A DNA stretch of 64,000 nucleotides from Cliona cf. orientalis (taxonomy: Eukaryota > Porifera > Demospongiae > Clionaida > Clionaidae): assembly GCA_963930775.1 (NCBI GenBank), contig OZ005695.1, positions 5,456,001 through 5,520,000 on the forward strand, written 5' to 3'. Position 1 is the stretch's first letter. Every line of letters starts with the position of its first letter. Of this stretch, positions 20,401 to 35,400 are shown one piece after another. Position numbers and translations under genes: made by a program. The notes beneath the pieces were generated by a model. That model ran no database searches. It was not told the origin of the DNA and worked only from the letters and a program-made list of their open reading frames with translations.

Positions 20401-23400
20401 CCAGGGCTGCAACCACTCTTGGGATGAGTTGACTGATTCAGGGGTAAGCCCAAGCAGGTCCACGTCATCGAGATCAGGGATTAGAGGCATATCTTGCAGG
20501 GGGGTTATATCTATGGATAATGATACGTATTTGCATGTAGAAACTGGTTGTTAAGCGCATGCGCTTATAACATGCGGCAGCAAGAAAATATGCGCTTAAC
20601 AAAAAGTATGCGCTTAACAGGAAGCATGCGCTTAATTAAAAGTGCTAAAACACGGTAGGTGGGGCGTGCGTAAAGATTGTGTCGAGGGTAGAAAGGCCTA
20701 CAGCGATGGCCAAGAAGCGACCGGAGAGCGTAATTCTCGACGTTTTCTTCTCCAGCCTACTTCTAGCCTTCTTTCTGGGCTCGTCTAACCGATCGCTCAT
20801 CGTTCAGGTGGCTTGCTGGGCATGTGCGCCTAACAAAGAGTGGTAAAGCTCGCACAAAACTAAGCGCCTAATAAAAAGTATGCGCTTAACAGCGAGCAGC
20901 GCTTAACAACCAGTTTCTACGGTATCTAGTGTCTAATGATTTAATTAATATTAATTGAGGTCTTGTAATAGTTATTGCCCTACCGGCCCAGGTTTTACTA
21001 TTGAAATATATCATCATGCGTGGTCATAGTTAGTTTGGATGATGACTTATAATATGACGCGATTATTACAAATCATGAGGTGGTAAGATAGACGGGCTAT
21101 AATAATTATTAGTAACAGTGGCCAAATGTCGGTGTTGCCTCAGTAGGGTTGGTAACGGTAGGGCCCTCCCTGGAAGGCTCGGGGTCCCGAGGTGTTTGCG
21201 GGTAGACCTGGGCTTCTGCCCCGGCGCTTACAAAACATTGCCTTGTGGTCCTTATGGATGACCTGGTTATCTCTAGCGCAGTATAAACAAATATGCTGGT
21301 ACGCACAGTTCGGGTATGGACAGGCTGTGTCAGGGGAGTGATTCCATGCGTAGCAGATCCTAATGGCACGTGTTGTGACTATGGGTTTTGTGGGTGCTGT
21401 GGAGCCCGTTGGCTTGGCTACCTGGGAGGAGGCAGTGGTGTCAGCCCAGTCGCAATCATTAGACTTGTGTGTTAAGGAGGAATGATACTGGCATCGTTGA
21501 GCATGTGCCTGCCCCGTACAGGCTTTATTCCACAAGGTGGGATCCATCTTTGCCCAAACTGTTCCTGGCATTGCTGCTGCATTCTGCCGAAAGCGGCGAT
21601 CGTAGCCCAGCCAAGCTTCGGAGTTGTACTCCATACATGCTCCGACGATCAGGGCCTGATACCCTAATAGATCCTGGATGCGGTGTGGGTATTTTCTGGG
21701 TTAGGACAGCAACATAAATACTGAACTGAAACATTGGATCCACTCCAGTATGTTTATGACCTGCCTGCACTTTTGCTTTGTTGCCTGCTTGTCGTCTTTC
21801 CCTGGAGTGGTGCTAATGCTTAAACGGTCTGGCAAAAGTTCTGCCATATCTATAAATTCACCTGTTTGAATGTGCGCAACTAGTTTGGACCAATTGATAG
21901 CACAGCCGATGCATCTGTGTTTTTGGGGTCTGAATCAGATTTCTTGGTAATGGTGGTAATTTGTTGCAGGAGACTTTGTGTATCTTTTGATCCTGCATAA
22001 ACAGATGACAGCGCTCCTGGAGTACTCGTTATGCATTTTGGGGGGGGGGGGGGGGGGCAGACGCTATAACATGTAATGATGGCCATCCGGGCCGCAAAAA
22101 CTCCTTTAATTTTGATAACCGCAGGGTGAAGGGGGGGGGGGGGGGTTGCGCATGGCCCAATGGCCAGATACCTACTCTTGTATGCACTTATCTCAGTGTA
22201 CTGTGGCCCCGACCACAAGTTCATGACCCTCTAAGCTGACATGCACACTTATAATATTAAGCTTACATGTTTTGCTCTTTGTGTGTACTGTACACGCTCT
22301 TTTTGCGTTCTGTGGTCCCCTGACTATAAATAACTTACCACTCGAGGCGCTGGGGTCGCCTGGAGGTGGTTTGGCTAGTGCCTCTGCAACTGCTTTGACC
22401 AATTTGGGAATATCGGCTCGAGTGAGAGGGGCAGCAGCGTCACCTCCTTCCGACATCATGATGGCTGATACGTACCCTAGTAGGCGAGTAGGACAAGGCC
22501 AAGAACAGTTCTTTTGAGCAGGTAGCAGCAGCTGATACAAGCGCTAACATGCTGTCTCACATGGCACCACTTACACGCATGCGCGGACCCCGTACACCCT
22601 AACAAACGCACACCACCATTCCAACAGTAAGGGTGCTTCCCATAGCAACGCATTTTAGTATGCAGGAATGTACTATCATGTTGCTATCTACATGCTACAA
22701 GACCACAAACCACACGCATAATGATATTCATGATTGATAAGCACTATGCAGCTCTAAACTATACTATTATTAGCTGTACTCAGGACCCTTTACCTTGCAT
22801 TCCAGTGTAAAACTCGGACTGTGTTCATCAGAATGGGACCACGCTTGGAATGTAGACTATTGGTGCATGCTCTAGACCGTAACGGAGAGTTTTTCCAAAT
22901 ATACACATCCAGTTTGTAAAAACGATGATGTCATGTGAAAAATCGAACTTGCCAGTACAGCGCTGGCAAAAGCTCTCCGTTAATGGATTGCCCTTGTTGA
23001 GATATGCATGTAACAAAAAATTGAGCTTATAAAAGTGTTCACAAGGTGAGTTTTATCGATTTGAAGGTTGTAGCTGGTCGCATCTATAATATTTTTTTTT
23101 TACCCCCATTATACTTCAAGAGCTTGGGATTGGCATATAGAGTAGGCTCTACACTGTCTCCAAACTGGCGCTTGTTTCATTCGAGTAGCTGCTATAATTT
23201 TTGAGATATAGTCCCTACAGGGTTTTATACAGGATTTTTTTCCAGGGGGGGGGGATACAATCGATGGTAATACTATCATGGCGTGCGTAGCATGCCCAGA
23301 CTAGGGGGGTCTGGGGGCATGCCCCCCCCCCCCCCCCCCCCCCAGGAAAATTTTTAATTTTATAACCTCTGAGACTGCTTCTGGTGGCTTCTGAGACCAC

Positions 23401-26400
23401 ATCTCAGTTTGGTTTGTTACTGCACATTTTCACCTTTTTCATGACATATCTTGTGGGCATAGCCACCCTTTGATCAAAATTTGCACTTTTGAGGCAATCT
23501 TGGACATATTTAAGGAGTCAAACAGGCGCATTTCACTTTAATTCTAGCTAGCAATAGGTAATGTGTTGTGCATTAAGCTATCAATGGCTGTTATTATTAC
23601 TATAATATATGGCAGTTTTCAGGGGGGGGGGAAATCCCACGGTTCCCCCCCTCCAAATAAAACACTGCCCTAGCAACCGCTCAAAAAATGTGCGTGGGCA
23701 GTGGTGAAGCACCCTTAACTGGGCATAAAACCTCATTTTCCAACTGTAGTATCTGCTGGCACGGACAAATTGAGCTATACAAGCTGTTTACTGAATAATG
23801 TTCAACTAGAGCTCTGTAGAGCACATACCCTGTGCGCACATTGCACAATCTGTAAATCTACTTTGTGTGCATGGTTTAAATTTTGTGAATGTAAGAAATA
23901 CATGAAAATAGTGGAAAATAATGCTCAGGCGTGGTTGTATGGGTCCCAGTAATGTCAGCCAAAAACCTTTGATTTTCTATCTGCACCAGATCTAGACTAG
24001 TACAGGTCCGGAGCAACCAAATTCAACGTGGTGCAGCCATAGGAGCGGAGGGGGGAGGGGGGGTGGTGGGGTGCTTCCACCTGTAGGTGACTTTATCACA
24101 GCAGCTACCATTACCACTTTCAAAACTTAGACTGCTCCTAAAGTGAAGGTACATGTACCAGTTACATTGTACTTGCACCAGCTATACTGAGGCTTAGGAC
24201 AGTGACCATACCTTACCAAATCGGGGTGGAGCCAACAGGCCAAAGGTGTGCGTTTTGTAAAAAAACCACTACTAGCAAGCAGTGCAGAAAGAATACATCA
24301 AGTTATCGGTTGAAGAAGGTAGCTCCTTGTATGATTGGAAAATGTGGTACGGCCATAGCTGCAGCCATACCAATTGCGCTGGGCCTGTAGTAAGATATGA
24401 GCTGCTACGAGTACTAGTAGGCATTGTCCATAGGTGTGGCTATGATGGCTAACACAAGGCAATATTAATTTTGTAATGCTCATGAAAAACGTCCTTGGCT
24501 TGGTGTTGCTGCTTATTTCTCGATCATATACCTCGAATATTAAAAATCAGTCCTGAAAAACGAGTCTCTCACGTCAGTATTACCAAGAGGTATTGACTCC
24601 AAAATTAATACAAGCCGTCCTCGATTAGTAGTCACACTCCAGCAAGGGTGAAGTTAATTATTATGAAATGAATAGTAGCTGCAGCTACTATTCGATATTC
24701 TTTTGGGAATCTTATCTCCTGGAAGCTACCTATATGATGTACTGTTTCTAAATAACGGTGCTCGATCAGCACTACTTTGATAAGAGAACTCTATTAGTGT
24801 ACTTGCAGATTGGTTTACATTGAAGACTGACTGCATAAGGTGCTTTATTACCGCTACTTAGCACTGAAGTAACATAATATCTGACACTGTGCTATGTTTA
24901 ATTTAAAAATGTAAAACAAGTATAAAAGCAATTGAATAAAATTGAAGGATGAAGTAGGGATGGCAGGTCAAAATGTACTCGAACAAGATATGTAAGGGAT
25001 AATCACATCTGCTATACATCCCTACGCTTGCTTTTCTCGATTATTATGCACCTATTAATGTCGATGTGTTTATCAAGTACGGCATGTGGGAGACATTCAG
25101 GCTGTACCCTAGTTGTCATGATGGTTCGGGATAGTCAGTTTTAATTCAGTTGCATTATTACTGGTTATTTTGCAACCCCCAAAAAGCAGGTGTAGGGATA
25201 TAATATAGCAGATATCCCTTACAAATCTTGTTTGTGTACGTTTTGACCCTGCCATCCCTACTTCATCCTTCAATTGTTTTTATACTTATTTCTGTTCTTT
25301 TTTTATTGCTCTTAGTATAATTTATCAATGCCATCTTACATGGTTTGCTCATTCAACTCTCAACTTATGTCCAGTGTAATATAAGTAGGTGGTAGATGGG
25401 AGGTACCGAAGTTCACGTATGCACACAAAGTCTTAGCCATGCCCTTCAAGGTGGATGACAAGGAAGGCTGGTTTAGGGTGCCCAGGTAGCGGTGTGTGTC
25501 TTCTGTTAGAGAGAAAATTAAGTTGTGAACTGCATGGCTGTTATGCTGACTGCTGAGGAGCCTCTCGATAACTAGTTCACTGTATAATGCTCAGCTCGCA
25601 CTGGCCTAATTAGCTATAGTTAGCTCGTGCGGGAGAGCTAGCTGCGGCACGTGGTACGTACGGTGCACCGGTGGCCAATCGTGCAGTATCGCGCGCGCCC
25701 CTGACCATAATCACATGACTTCACCATGGCAACACATTCCAAGCATGCACATTATATGACAAAATGGTGTATCGGGCACACCCATTCATTAATGCGCCGT
25801 GCACACCCACCATTACATAACTGTCGAGATAAGCCAAACTAACATGCCATGAACCTGCGCGGTACAGAATAGTCTAAGAATGGATTTATACGAGAACTAA
25901 GGTGAGCGGTCCAGACAGTCTTGAGTTAGCCCTGGAAATGAAAAAGAAAGAAAGAAAGATTGAGAAATGCCCATTTTTTGAACATCTGGTTCTGGCGTGT
26001 ACAACTGATTTGATGAATGGTCTTGGTCTTGTTAGATCAATAGATAATTTGCTGGAGATTCCGATTTTCACACTTGAAATCTCACAAAGTTACCTGTTTT
26101 GAGATATTTTGGTATTTGTAGTGTATTACATATATGGCATATCCGGGTCATCCCTACTTATAGAGTCTGCCGGCTCTATGATACATTTGTTTGCAACAAA
26201 GGAATGGTTTTGAAATCCCTGTTTCAAAGTGTGCACACAATTATAGGAAATATTTTGCACATACCTTTGCAGACTTTGCTCAAATTTGGAAAAATAGACG
26301 TATTGGTGTCTAATGCTGCCGTCAATCCAACATTTGGACCAACCCTGGAGGTGAAATAGATTAATGAGCCATTCTTTTGCTTATGTGTAGTAATATTATA

Positions 26401-29400
26401 TTGTTTTAGACATCTTCATCTGCCTGGGACAAAGTGAGTGAGTTTTAATTATCATGTGTACCTATTATCCTTTAAATTATACATGCTCTTAGATCTGGGA
26501 TGTGAATGTAAAATCTACAGCCTTACTTGTCAAAGAAGCATATCCTCATTTTAAAGCTAACAAGTTAGTCACACCAATGTGGTCAAGGAGAGAGTATCCC
26601 TACCTACATGTACCTACCTACAATAGAGTACAGTCGAACCTCGATTATCCGAACCCCTTTGGCCAAGGGGAAACTTCGAACTGTTTGGATAAGCAAGAAG
26701 TTTGGATAATGTTGACCACGCCCAAGCGACACCCACTAAATCGATCATGCATGCAAAACGCATTACATGACAGATTTATCGAGCATTTTCACAGTTTTAA
26801 TCTCATCTTCGATTGATAGAACGCTTGCCTTGCGTTTCTTTTACTTCTTTGAGTGTTAAAACTAGATTTGATGGCAGCACAGCAGCTGATTCTCGCATGG
26901 CAACTACGTGACATAGGTTTACTGCGCATACACAAGCCAGTCACGTGGTCACAATGCGTACTTTGACCCTGCATTTTCTTTACATCTCGAGTTCGGATAA
27001 TCGAGGTTGGACTGTGATGGTGATTTCTCTTTTCACTGGAAAGTGGGTAAATTAAGTAGAATGTGGAGTTAGAAATGCAATTTCCAATTATCACATCAAC
27101 TTTGGTCTGTATGAGTTAAAAATGATACCTCAAGTTCAAGAATTGAATGTAAAGGGGCATCAAGTAGATTTGTGTGTCACCCTATATAATAGTTAGAGGT
27201 TTGTATGTGATTTAGAAGACCAAAGGGCCGTATGTAGAATCCTAAGCGAAGCGAGGGTTCTACTGAGCGCCAGGGTCTACTAAATCACATATAAACTGAC
27301 TAAATACATGAAGTGTCTAATTGCTTTAGACCCTAGCATTTAGAGCTTGACACAATATTGTAAACTGTGCTGCCTAGCAACAAACCTAACTACAGGCAAA
27401 AAATTTAAAAGCATTTTTATGAGACCATAAATCCTGTTTATTGAACCTTATATATATATTTTTTATATATACCATGTACATGTATATTATACTCACGTGT
27501 AGCACGTGTCAAGACAATATGCATGTTACAGTAGGGGCAAAATGCATGTTGTATCAAGGGACTATACATTATCTTTCAGATGGACTGGAAACGCGCGCGC
27601 CACCCTATTACAAAGGAGCACAAGACTCCCAAAGTGTAAAATTTACTTGATGGAGATAGACATTCTTTGTGCTGGGTAATCTCACAAATTAAAACAGACA
27701 TGAACATTATTTAAATGCCAAAAGTAAATTTACTTATTGCTTCACTAGATTTGGTATGCTAAACATTATGTAAGAGTTTCCTGCGAACCTTCATAGAAGT
27801 ACTAGACGGCTACATGTATATTGACTATCGTGGCACCCTAGTCCAGTATAGTAGCAGTACTGTCAGACGTTTCCTGGTACACTTCCGGATGTAATGATGA
27901 TGATAAAATTTTCGCGAGCATAATAATGTAGCGTTTCCACTCCATTTGAAAGATAATGTATAGCTCCTGGTTGTATGCATGTCATAATAATAATACTGTA
28001 CAGCGAGTAATTTTCGTGGGGTGCTAATTTTCATTATTTTCATGGTTGACTTGGCAGTCACGAAATATTCCCACCCATAAAAATTAATGTCTACAGTCGA
28101 GTCCATGATGATGGGCATGGCCAAAAACATCGTAATAGTGCACGGCCAACACTTCCCAGTGTTAACAAGCAACGTACAGTAGCCACTGTTACCCAGCTAA
28201 TGGCATCTTTGACAATATTATTCTTCTATCTCATGCTATTTGTCCAAATTTCTGCAGGTATGGCTTAGTAATAAAGAAGATCGCGAGCGAGATCGAGCGT
28301 GTGTATCGATTACATCATCGCTTGTGCAATGCCACACCCCTATACTGGTTGCTGTCACCATAGATTGTATACTCCCCTCCCCTATATAATCTATACTGTC
28401 AAGAAATTTAAAACCACAAAAATTAATTTTGAGGGCCTTTTCGGACTTTCCACAAAATGAGCACCCACCATACGGTAGCATGCACAGTGCATGTAGCAAC
28501 AGGAGTAACAGGCAAACAACAGGAAAGTGACATGCATGCCATGTAAGTAACAGGACATGTTTGATGCATGTCAAAAACAGTGTATGTGCTAAGTATATCA
28601 TATAGGTATTCGTTCTGAATCTCTCGATGTTTAAATGCATGCTGACCCCACCTCACCTACATGTAGATCTATTTGCGTACATAGATGTGTATACACGGAT
28701 GAGCACTTTGTAAAATGTCATATAACATGGATAGAAAATGTCCCAAATCCATGCATGTTACATGAAACGTGCATGCTACATGTCATGTAGATACAAATGG
28801 AACCTGCGTATGACATGCACCAAGGTTAGTGTGTATCATCACCTGTGTAATATGCATATTACATGCACAAGATCTCATCGAGTCAGTAGACTATAAGTAG
28901 GGATGGCCCGGAAATGCCATCATTATATACATGTAGTTATCCGTGCGTGCGTGCGTCTGTACGAGCGGGAGGTTACCGGAAGCGATTCGACCCGAGCTAA
29001 AAGTTTTCTTACTAGGCATCACTGGACTTGGGGTGATACAATAGACAGCCCACTGATACGGCTGGGTATGGCCCCAGCAGCGACTATAGTGAGCTGCTTC
29101 AAAAAAACGCCAGGGCAGAATTAGACTGAACTGTACCACTTACATGTACAATGGTGGCCTGGAGAATGCAGAAGGGTGACACTCTGGAGTCAATGTTGCC
29201 CATAGGTGCTTTCCAGAAGGAGGCGGTTCTATTCTAAGCATCTTCTCTTGGCGAGCGAAGCTGCAAGACAATTAACGAGCTAGATCAGTAGCTGATTGAC
29301 GAAGTCACATGATCAGACAGGATGTGCACGTGCACTAGCTTGCTCAGGTGCACAAGTATGTAGGTAAAGATTGTCGATGACACATGCACAATAATGTGCA

Positions 29401-32400
29401 GGACAGAGGTAAAGGAGTGAGCGAGCGAGCGAAGCGAGCTCACTCCTTGTAATATATATGTAATACATTACAAAAACATTAGCAAAGTTTTAACTTATAT
29501 AATATTCATGATCTATGCCAAAATGTCTATCGGGCACCCACACATCCATGGAAACATTCTGATGCATGTATGCCTGAACCAGCAGTGTAAAAAAATAGCA
29601 AGTATCTGTCTTTGTTTTCCGGGGCTAACTCGAGTCTCATCCTTGTAAAACTGAATGATATGGTTGCTGGTTAATGTGTAGTACATTCGCACTGCAGGAG
29701 TTGTAATAGTTATCTCACTCGGGTACATTCTATCTATCCACTTATAGCTGGTGTTTTGACCTCCTTTCTGTGATGGCGTACATCAAAAATTTATTGTAAT
29801 AGGTTTTTGCCATCATACATCTACTCTTAGAATGGGCGAACGAGTTACTAAAATAATTTTTAGTAGTCTTCAGAATGAGATGCATCACAGAGTACATCTA
29901 CTCTGTAAGGACTTGTGATTTCTGTATTAATTTTAAACCTCCTCCTTCAGCTTTTCTTGCCTGTTGGGCTTTCCCCCATCACTGGTGAGAGAAACAACTT
30001 GAATATCAAAGAGTTCAAGAGCATGCACACACACAACCACCTCTGCCATCAATAATACATAATGTCATTAGATTTTTATTTGCGTTACCCTAACTGAAAT
30101 AGTGAGCAGCAGGTATACAGTGATGGATTACGGTTTCAGTTTGCATCAAAACAATTTCGCGAATAACAAGCTAGCTATGAAGCTGAAGCAATTAGAGATC
30201 TATAACCCTGCGCACTGTATCTGCTTTGAGGCACATGAGGGGCGGATCCAGGATTTGAGGAAAGGGGGAGCACAATGAAGACGTGCGCACAAAATTTTAG
30301 GCCACACCTGAAATTGATAAACCATGCCTCCTATTTGCCGCGATCGCCTGCTTTCTGGCAGTAAAATGCTCTATTTCGATGAAGTTTTGAACTTCTGAGC
30401 AGTACTTGGTATGATTTATAAAAGAATAAGTAGTGTACACTATAAAATGTTGAAGTTTACAGATCAATAATTATTGTGTTGAATGGGAAGCTCACAGCTG
30501 AAGGGGGGGGGGAGATTGGCCCCCTATTCCCTCTCCCTGGATCCACCCCTGAGCAGTATACGTGTGCTTATTGATGACGTTTAGCAGAAAACACATTGGG
30601 GTGCAGTTGATAGGTGTGGCCAACAAAAACAGTTTATGACACTTGTGGACCTTACCAAACTATTTGAAACATAAAGTAAGCTTTTTAAATATTTTCAGAT
30701 TCGTTGTGCTTACGAGTTTCTCAGACTCCTAGATCTTGAGATTGGACGATTTTTGTCCTGACAGACAGACAGACGGACAAAACTGATTGCTTTCCCCCTG
30801 CTGCGCATGCACGCACAGGATAAAAAAGATTGGTTTTGTCCCCAGCATTGAGGTGACTTTCCCATCATGAAAGTCAGGCTATGACTGCGATCTCTTGCAT
30901 GAGCTTTTACCTAAACAAAGGCTTCTAGCCTATTTTCTAATGCTTATTGCTAAGTACTTAGCTAACTAACTCCAGTGCTGGAATATAGTTCCCAGAGGGA
31001 AAGCTACAAAAGGTCATTTACGCTGAGCATAATGGTGCTGCATTTTGAGAGGCATATCAATGGTCCTGCCCTTTACATAAAGGGTGTGGGATTGATACTA
31101 GTCTCACGAGCCAGCCCCTCCTACGCAAAGAGAGAGAGAGGGTCTGGTGAATGAACCTACTTCCATTTGTTCCATTGGAATGTACATTACGTCAGTTTAT
31201 GTGACGTATACCTAACCGCAATGCACTTCGCGATGATAGTAATAAGTGTGTTTGTTTGCTATTTTCCGTGCGATCTCAGTTAGCAGAAGAAATTCAAAAT
31301 CACTGCAATGGAGGACAATGAGGACAAGCAGCAATGGCCAAAAATGGCCGATAAATGACGATATTTGAAAAGATAGCCTTGGTATGAGCAGACTCTCGAA
31401 CACCAGGTAGGCACAAACGCTCTGTTGGTCACTGTACAAAATTTAAGATCACCTTCTCCTTAGTTGACGCATCTATGGTTGGCGTGCCCTAGTCAGCAGA
31501 CGCAGTGGGCATGCTAGCGCTCGATAACTGGCTCAGGGGAGGGGCCTGTGGATGGCATAGAATAGTCTTATGCATGCAAGAATTATACTCCTTGCGCGTA
31601 CATTAACTGGTCACATGACACGAGTTTGTAATCTCATTGGTAGTTCCTATATCGTACCTAGGAACAAACAGAAGTCGGTTCATTCACCAGACCCTCTCTT
31701 TCTTTGCATACATAGGAGCGGCTGGCTCGTGAGACTAGGTTGATGCAGCCGCTGAATGTTACTGTAAATTCTATGTTCTATAGGGGAGGCTCAGTTGTTA
31801 TTGTGTCATCTGTTGCGGCATACTCACCTTTCTCGGTAAGTGCTTATTTGAAGTATTCATTTAACTTTTTTTTCCCTTTGCCAGGCTCTTGGTCCTTATT
31901 CTGTGAGCAAAACTGCCTTAATTGGATTGACCAAAGTATTGGCTCAAGAGCTTGCTCCAGACAATATTCGTGTCAACTGCATTGCACCAGGCATGATTAG
32001 GACAAAGTTTAGCATGGCTGTAAGAGAATAGCATACCGTATAGTGGGTAACTTTGGCGAGCATTAAATTTGGTGAAATGGCTCTCCAGCGGTATTGGCGA
32101 AGTTTAAATGCAATCTTAAGCCTTACTGCCATAGGCATGCATGCATTAACATTAGTAGTTGGCAAGTTGTTTAATTTGGTGATCTACTGTATAGCCGGAA
32201 AATTTGGCCGTTGGCGGTCTATGTTACAACCGCCAAATTAAAATCAGCCAAAATTTCCTACTTGCATATATACGTATGGTGATCCCGTACCAAACCGCCA
32301 AATTTAAATCAGCCAATATTCTAGCAATTTTGGGCTCAACTGCCAAATTTAATTTCCGCCAATATTTCTGGCTATGTGGTATACCGAATTCGCCAAATCG

Positions 32401-35400
32401 CGAAATTAAAACTTCACCTAAGTTTCCCACTATATATACGATAGTGCTCTAAGGAGAAAGTGAACCTTGGGCATAACTTCCTTCTTTATTTATCATTTGG
32501 TTATCACTTGGTGCTTGGGTTCTGCATTGTGTCCTCATTAAAATAAGTAAGGCTATGAAACCAAAATAGAGTCAGACCTCGATTATCCAAACCTTAATTA
32601 TTCGAACCATCAATTATCTGAACCTGCGATGCAACATAAATGCAGGATCAAAGTACAAATTGTGAGCGTGCACCCTATTTGCACATGCGCAGTGAATGTG
32701 TCATGCAGCTGCCTTGCGGATAGTAGCTTGAGAATTAGCTTCTGTGAAGAATGGCTACATTTACTTCTAGTATCAACACTTCTCTCAACCGAAGATATCA
32801 TTGAGATGCTCGATAAATCTGTGTCATATGCGGTAATGAAAGTATTCAGTATTGAAGAGAGCACTGTGTCTGACGTAAAAGGGAAGATCTTAGCCTTCTC
32901 ACGTAAAATGTTGGACATGGGCATGAAAAAACAGGCCAAGGTAATGAAAGTGAGTGATGATCAATATTTGGACCAGCTTGTCTTGTGGTTCAGACAGAAG
33001 AGATCTGAAGGAGTTCGGATTAGTGGCCCACTTCTGTGTGAGAAAGCTCTTGAGCTGAGAAGATTCCTACCTACAAGATGAAGAAGCAAAATTTAAGGCA
33101 ACTGAAGGATGGAAATGGAAATTTTGTAGGAGACATGGCATAAGGCAACTCGTGTTTCGGGATGAAGGGCTCTCCGCTGACAAGGAACCTGCTGATCAGT
33201 TTGTGCCAAAATTTAGGAAGCTTATTAAGGACAAGAGTTTTTCACATAATATTTAAGTATTCAACGGTGATGAAACTGGTCTAAACTACATGTACCGTCT
33301 CTTGCCATAACCTGGTCTTGCATCAAGTTTTGAAAAATCTGCAGATGTTTGCTTAAGTATCTCAGGCAGTATATTATAGTTACCCATCCACCTTATTGGC
33401 AAAGTTCAGAGACCAAGATGTTTCAAAGGAATCAGGATGGATTTGCTCCCTGTGAAGTATTCAGACCAAATGTGACCAGCATACTTTTCCATGAACGATT
33501 CCATTAGGAATTTGTTCCTCAAGTATGAAAGTCTAGTGCCCCTTGATGAAAAGCCCAGAGCTATTTTGCTACTGGGTAGTTGTATGGTTTGACCAGATGA
33601 GTCTGAGTTAGTCAGTGATGACGGTGACATATTTGCTCATTTCCTTCCTGCCAATGTGACGTCACTAATCCAGCCAGTGGATCTGGGTGTGCTTCAAGCA
33701 GGAAGTAACATGCTTTAAGCTAAGCGTCTCTTTCAAGAGTTGGGATTCAACTTAGCGGCTGCTGCGTGGCTTAAAAGTGATGCCAGTGATTCTAGAGTGC
33801 ATGTTCTAACAAATTTAGAAATCTGTGGCTTTGTCTCAAAATCACCAGAAACTCAAATTGACTGAAGAAGAGCATGAAAGTTGAGAAGATCTAGCACCAT
33901 CAAAGTGCTCCATTTCACACAGTGCAGCCAATTGAATGTTTGACAATGTATGTTTGATGTGGCAGGAATACCAACCAGAAGTTTCAGTATGCAACACATC
34001 AGTGCTCTGATGACTGCATGCTTTATTAGCCGATGGACACTATGCAACAATCAAAGCTGTGTGCTTACTTCCCACGACAGGATTAACTATGAACTTGCAA
34101 ACACTGCATTATAATTATATGTATAGCTACCTTTTTTATCTTGAAAACATTTAAAAAAAATTAATTATGACTGTACATGTACACTTCAGGCATAATACAT
34201 TAATTATGAGTGGGTGGAGCCTTCAACGACTTAGCTGCACGTAGCGAGTGATTGTCATAGCCACCACCAGTGAGGTAAGTGCTATTTGCCAGTTCTCTCA
34301 AAGTGGTGGGCATCACATACACAAGGAAGTATGCACCCCATTCATTGGTGAAGAATTTTGTCTTGAGCGAAAACACTGCTATAAATTATTTTGCTGTCAC
34401 CTTGATGAAAGGCAGCAATATTGTAGGTCATGTTCCACAAGAGATACCTTGCGCGTATTGAAAGTTTCTAGAAAAGGAAGTATCAAATATGAAATGATAG
34501 GGAAAAAGAAACTTGAAAGGGGTTGGAGGTGCCCTGCATATACAGATTTATCAGGATCTAGTAGCACAATGGAACAAAAAAGGCAAAAAAAAGCTCTAAA
34601 TAAAAGTACAGTATCACTCTATTTCCCATGTATCAATGATTACTATAGCACACTAAATTTTATATAATAGTTACACTGTATAGGAGGTTTCTATGTGATT
34701 TAGAAGACTGAAGGGCTCTGTGTAGAATTCTGAGGGTTCTACTGAGCCCTGAGGTCTTCTAAATCACGTAGAAACCGACTAAACTGTCTAACTATTTGAG
34801 ATCCTAGAACAATGCCCAACAGTTTTGTATATAAACAACTACCTAGCAACAAACTAGCCATAGGCAAACAAAATTTACCAGATTTTTTTATGAAGCTTGC
34901 AAGGTTTTTTATGGGGCATACAAGGTTTTTATGAAGGATAGATACTGCAGTTCAACCAATCAGATCACTGTATTTATTACTGGTAGGATATACCGTAGAA
35001 TCCCGCGATTATGCCCCCCCCCTCGCGCATAAGCCCCCCTCCATTTTTAGCTCAAGTTCTTGCATAGGTAGTTTTGTCTCGCGTATAAGCCCCCCCTCCC
35101 TGACTGTAAAATGGAGCCCATAAATCAACAAAAACGGTAGCTACAGCTAGCAAACTAGCTATTTGTGTCATATTATGCCTTACTTTGTCGTTTTTCTCGA
35201 GTTTTGCCTACCAAACAGCCAGAGAAAGTACAGAGATCGCGCGCCCACGTGGCATTCGACGGTCGGTAATGGTCGTCACACGGAAATGTAAGGATACCGC
35301 GTATAAGCCCCCTCCCCACTTTTGCCCAATCCTAGCATGCACAAAGGGGGGGGGGCGTAATCGCGGGATTCTACGGTAATAAATAATAGTTAGACACTGT

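Larger units (their letters stand above)
17240..22560 (-). mobile_element. DIRS-order retroelement fossil in DHRS4 intron 2
   Basis: A tyrosine-recombinase retrotransposon of the DIRS order, antisense to DHRS4. Parts in order of transcription: a gag-like first open frame with a Cys/His-rich end (about 21100-22470), reverse transcriptase with the YLDD core (about 19030-20500), RNase H (about 18490-19030), and a tyrosine recombinase recognisable by [15 protein letters not shown] (about 17340-18000). It is broken, with more than five interruptions, and has taken two DNA-transposon insertions (19386-19858 and 20534-20922). Inverted or split end repeats typical of the order could not be fixed by eye. 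Age: old enough for many point changes, yet its domains are still readable. Confidence 0.85.

Noticed and set aside
25439-25490. [16 protein letters not shown] frame
   Set aside because: Only 16 codons, a stop follows, and no convincing splice partner.
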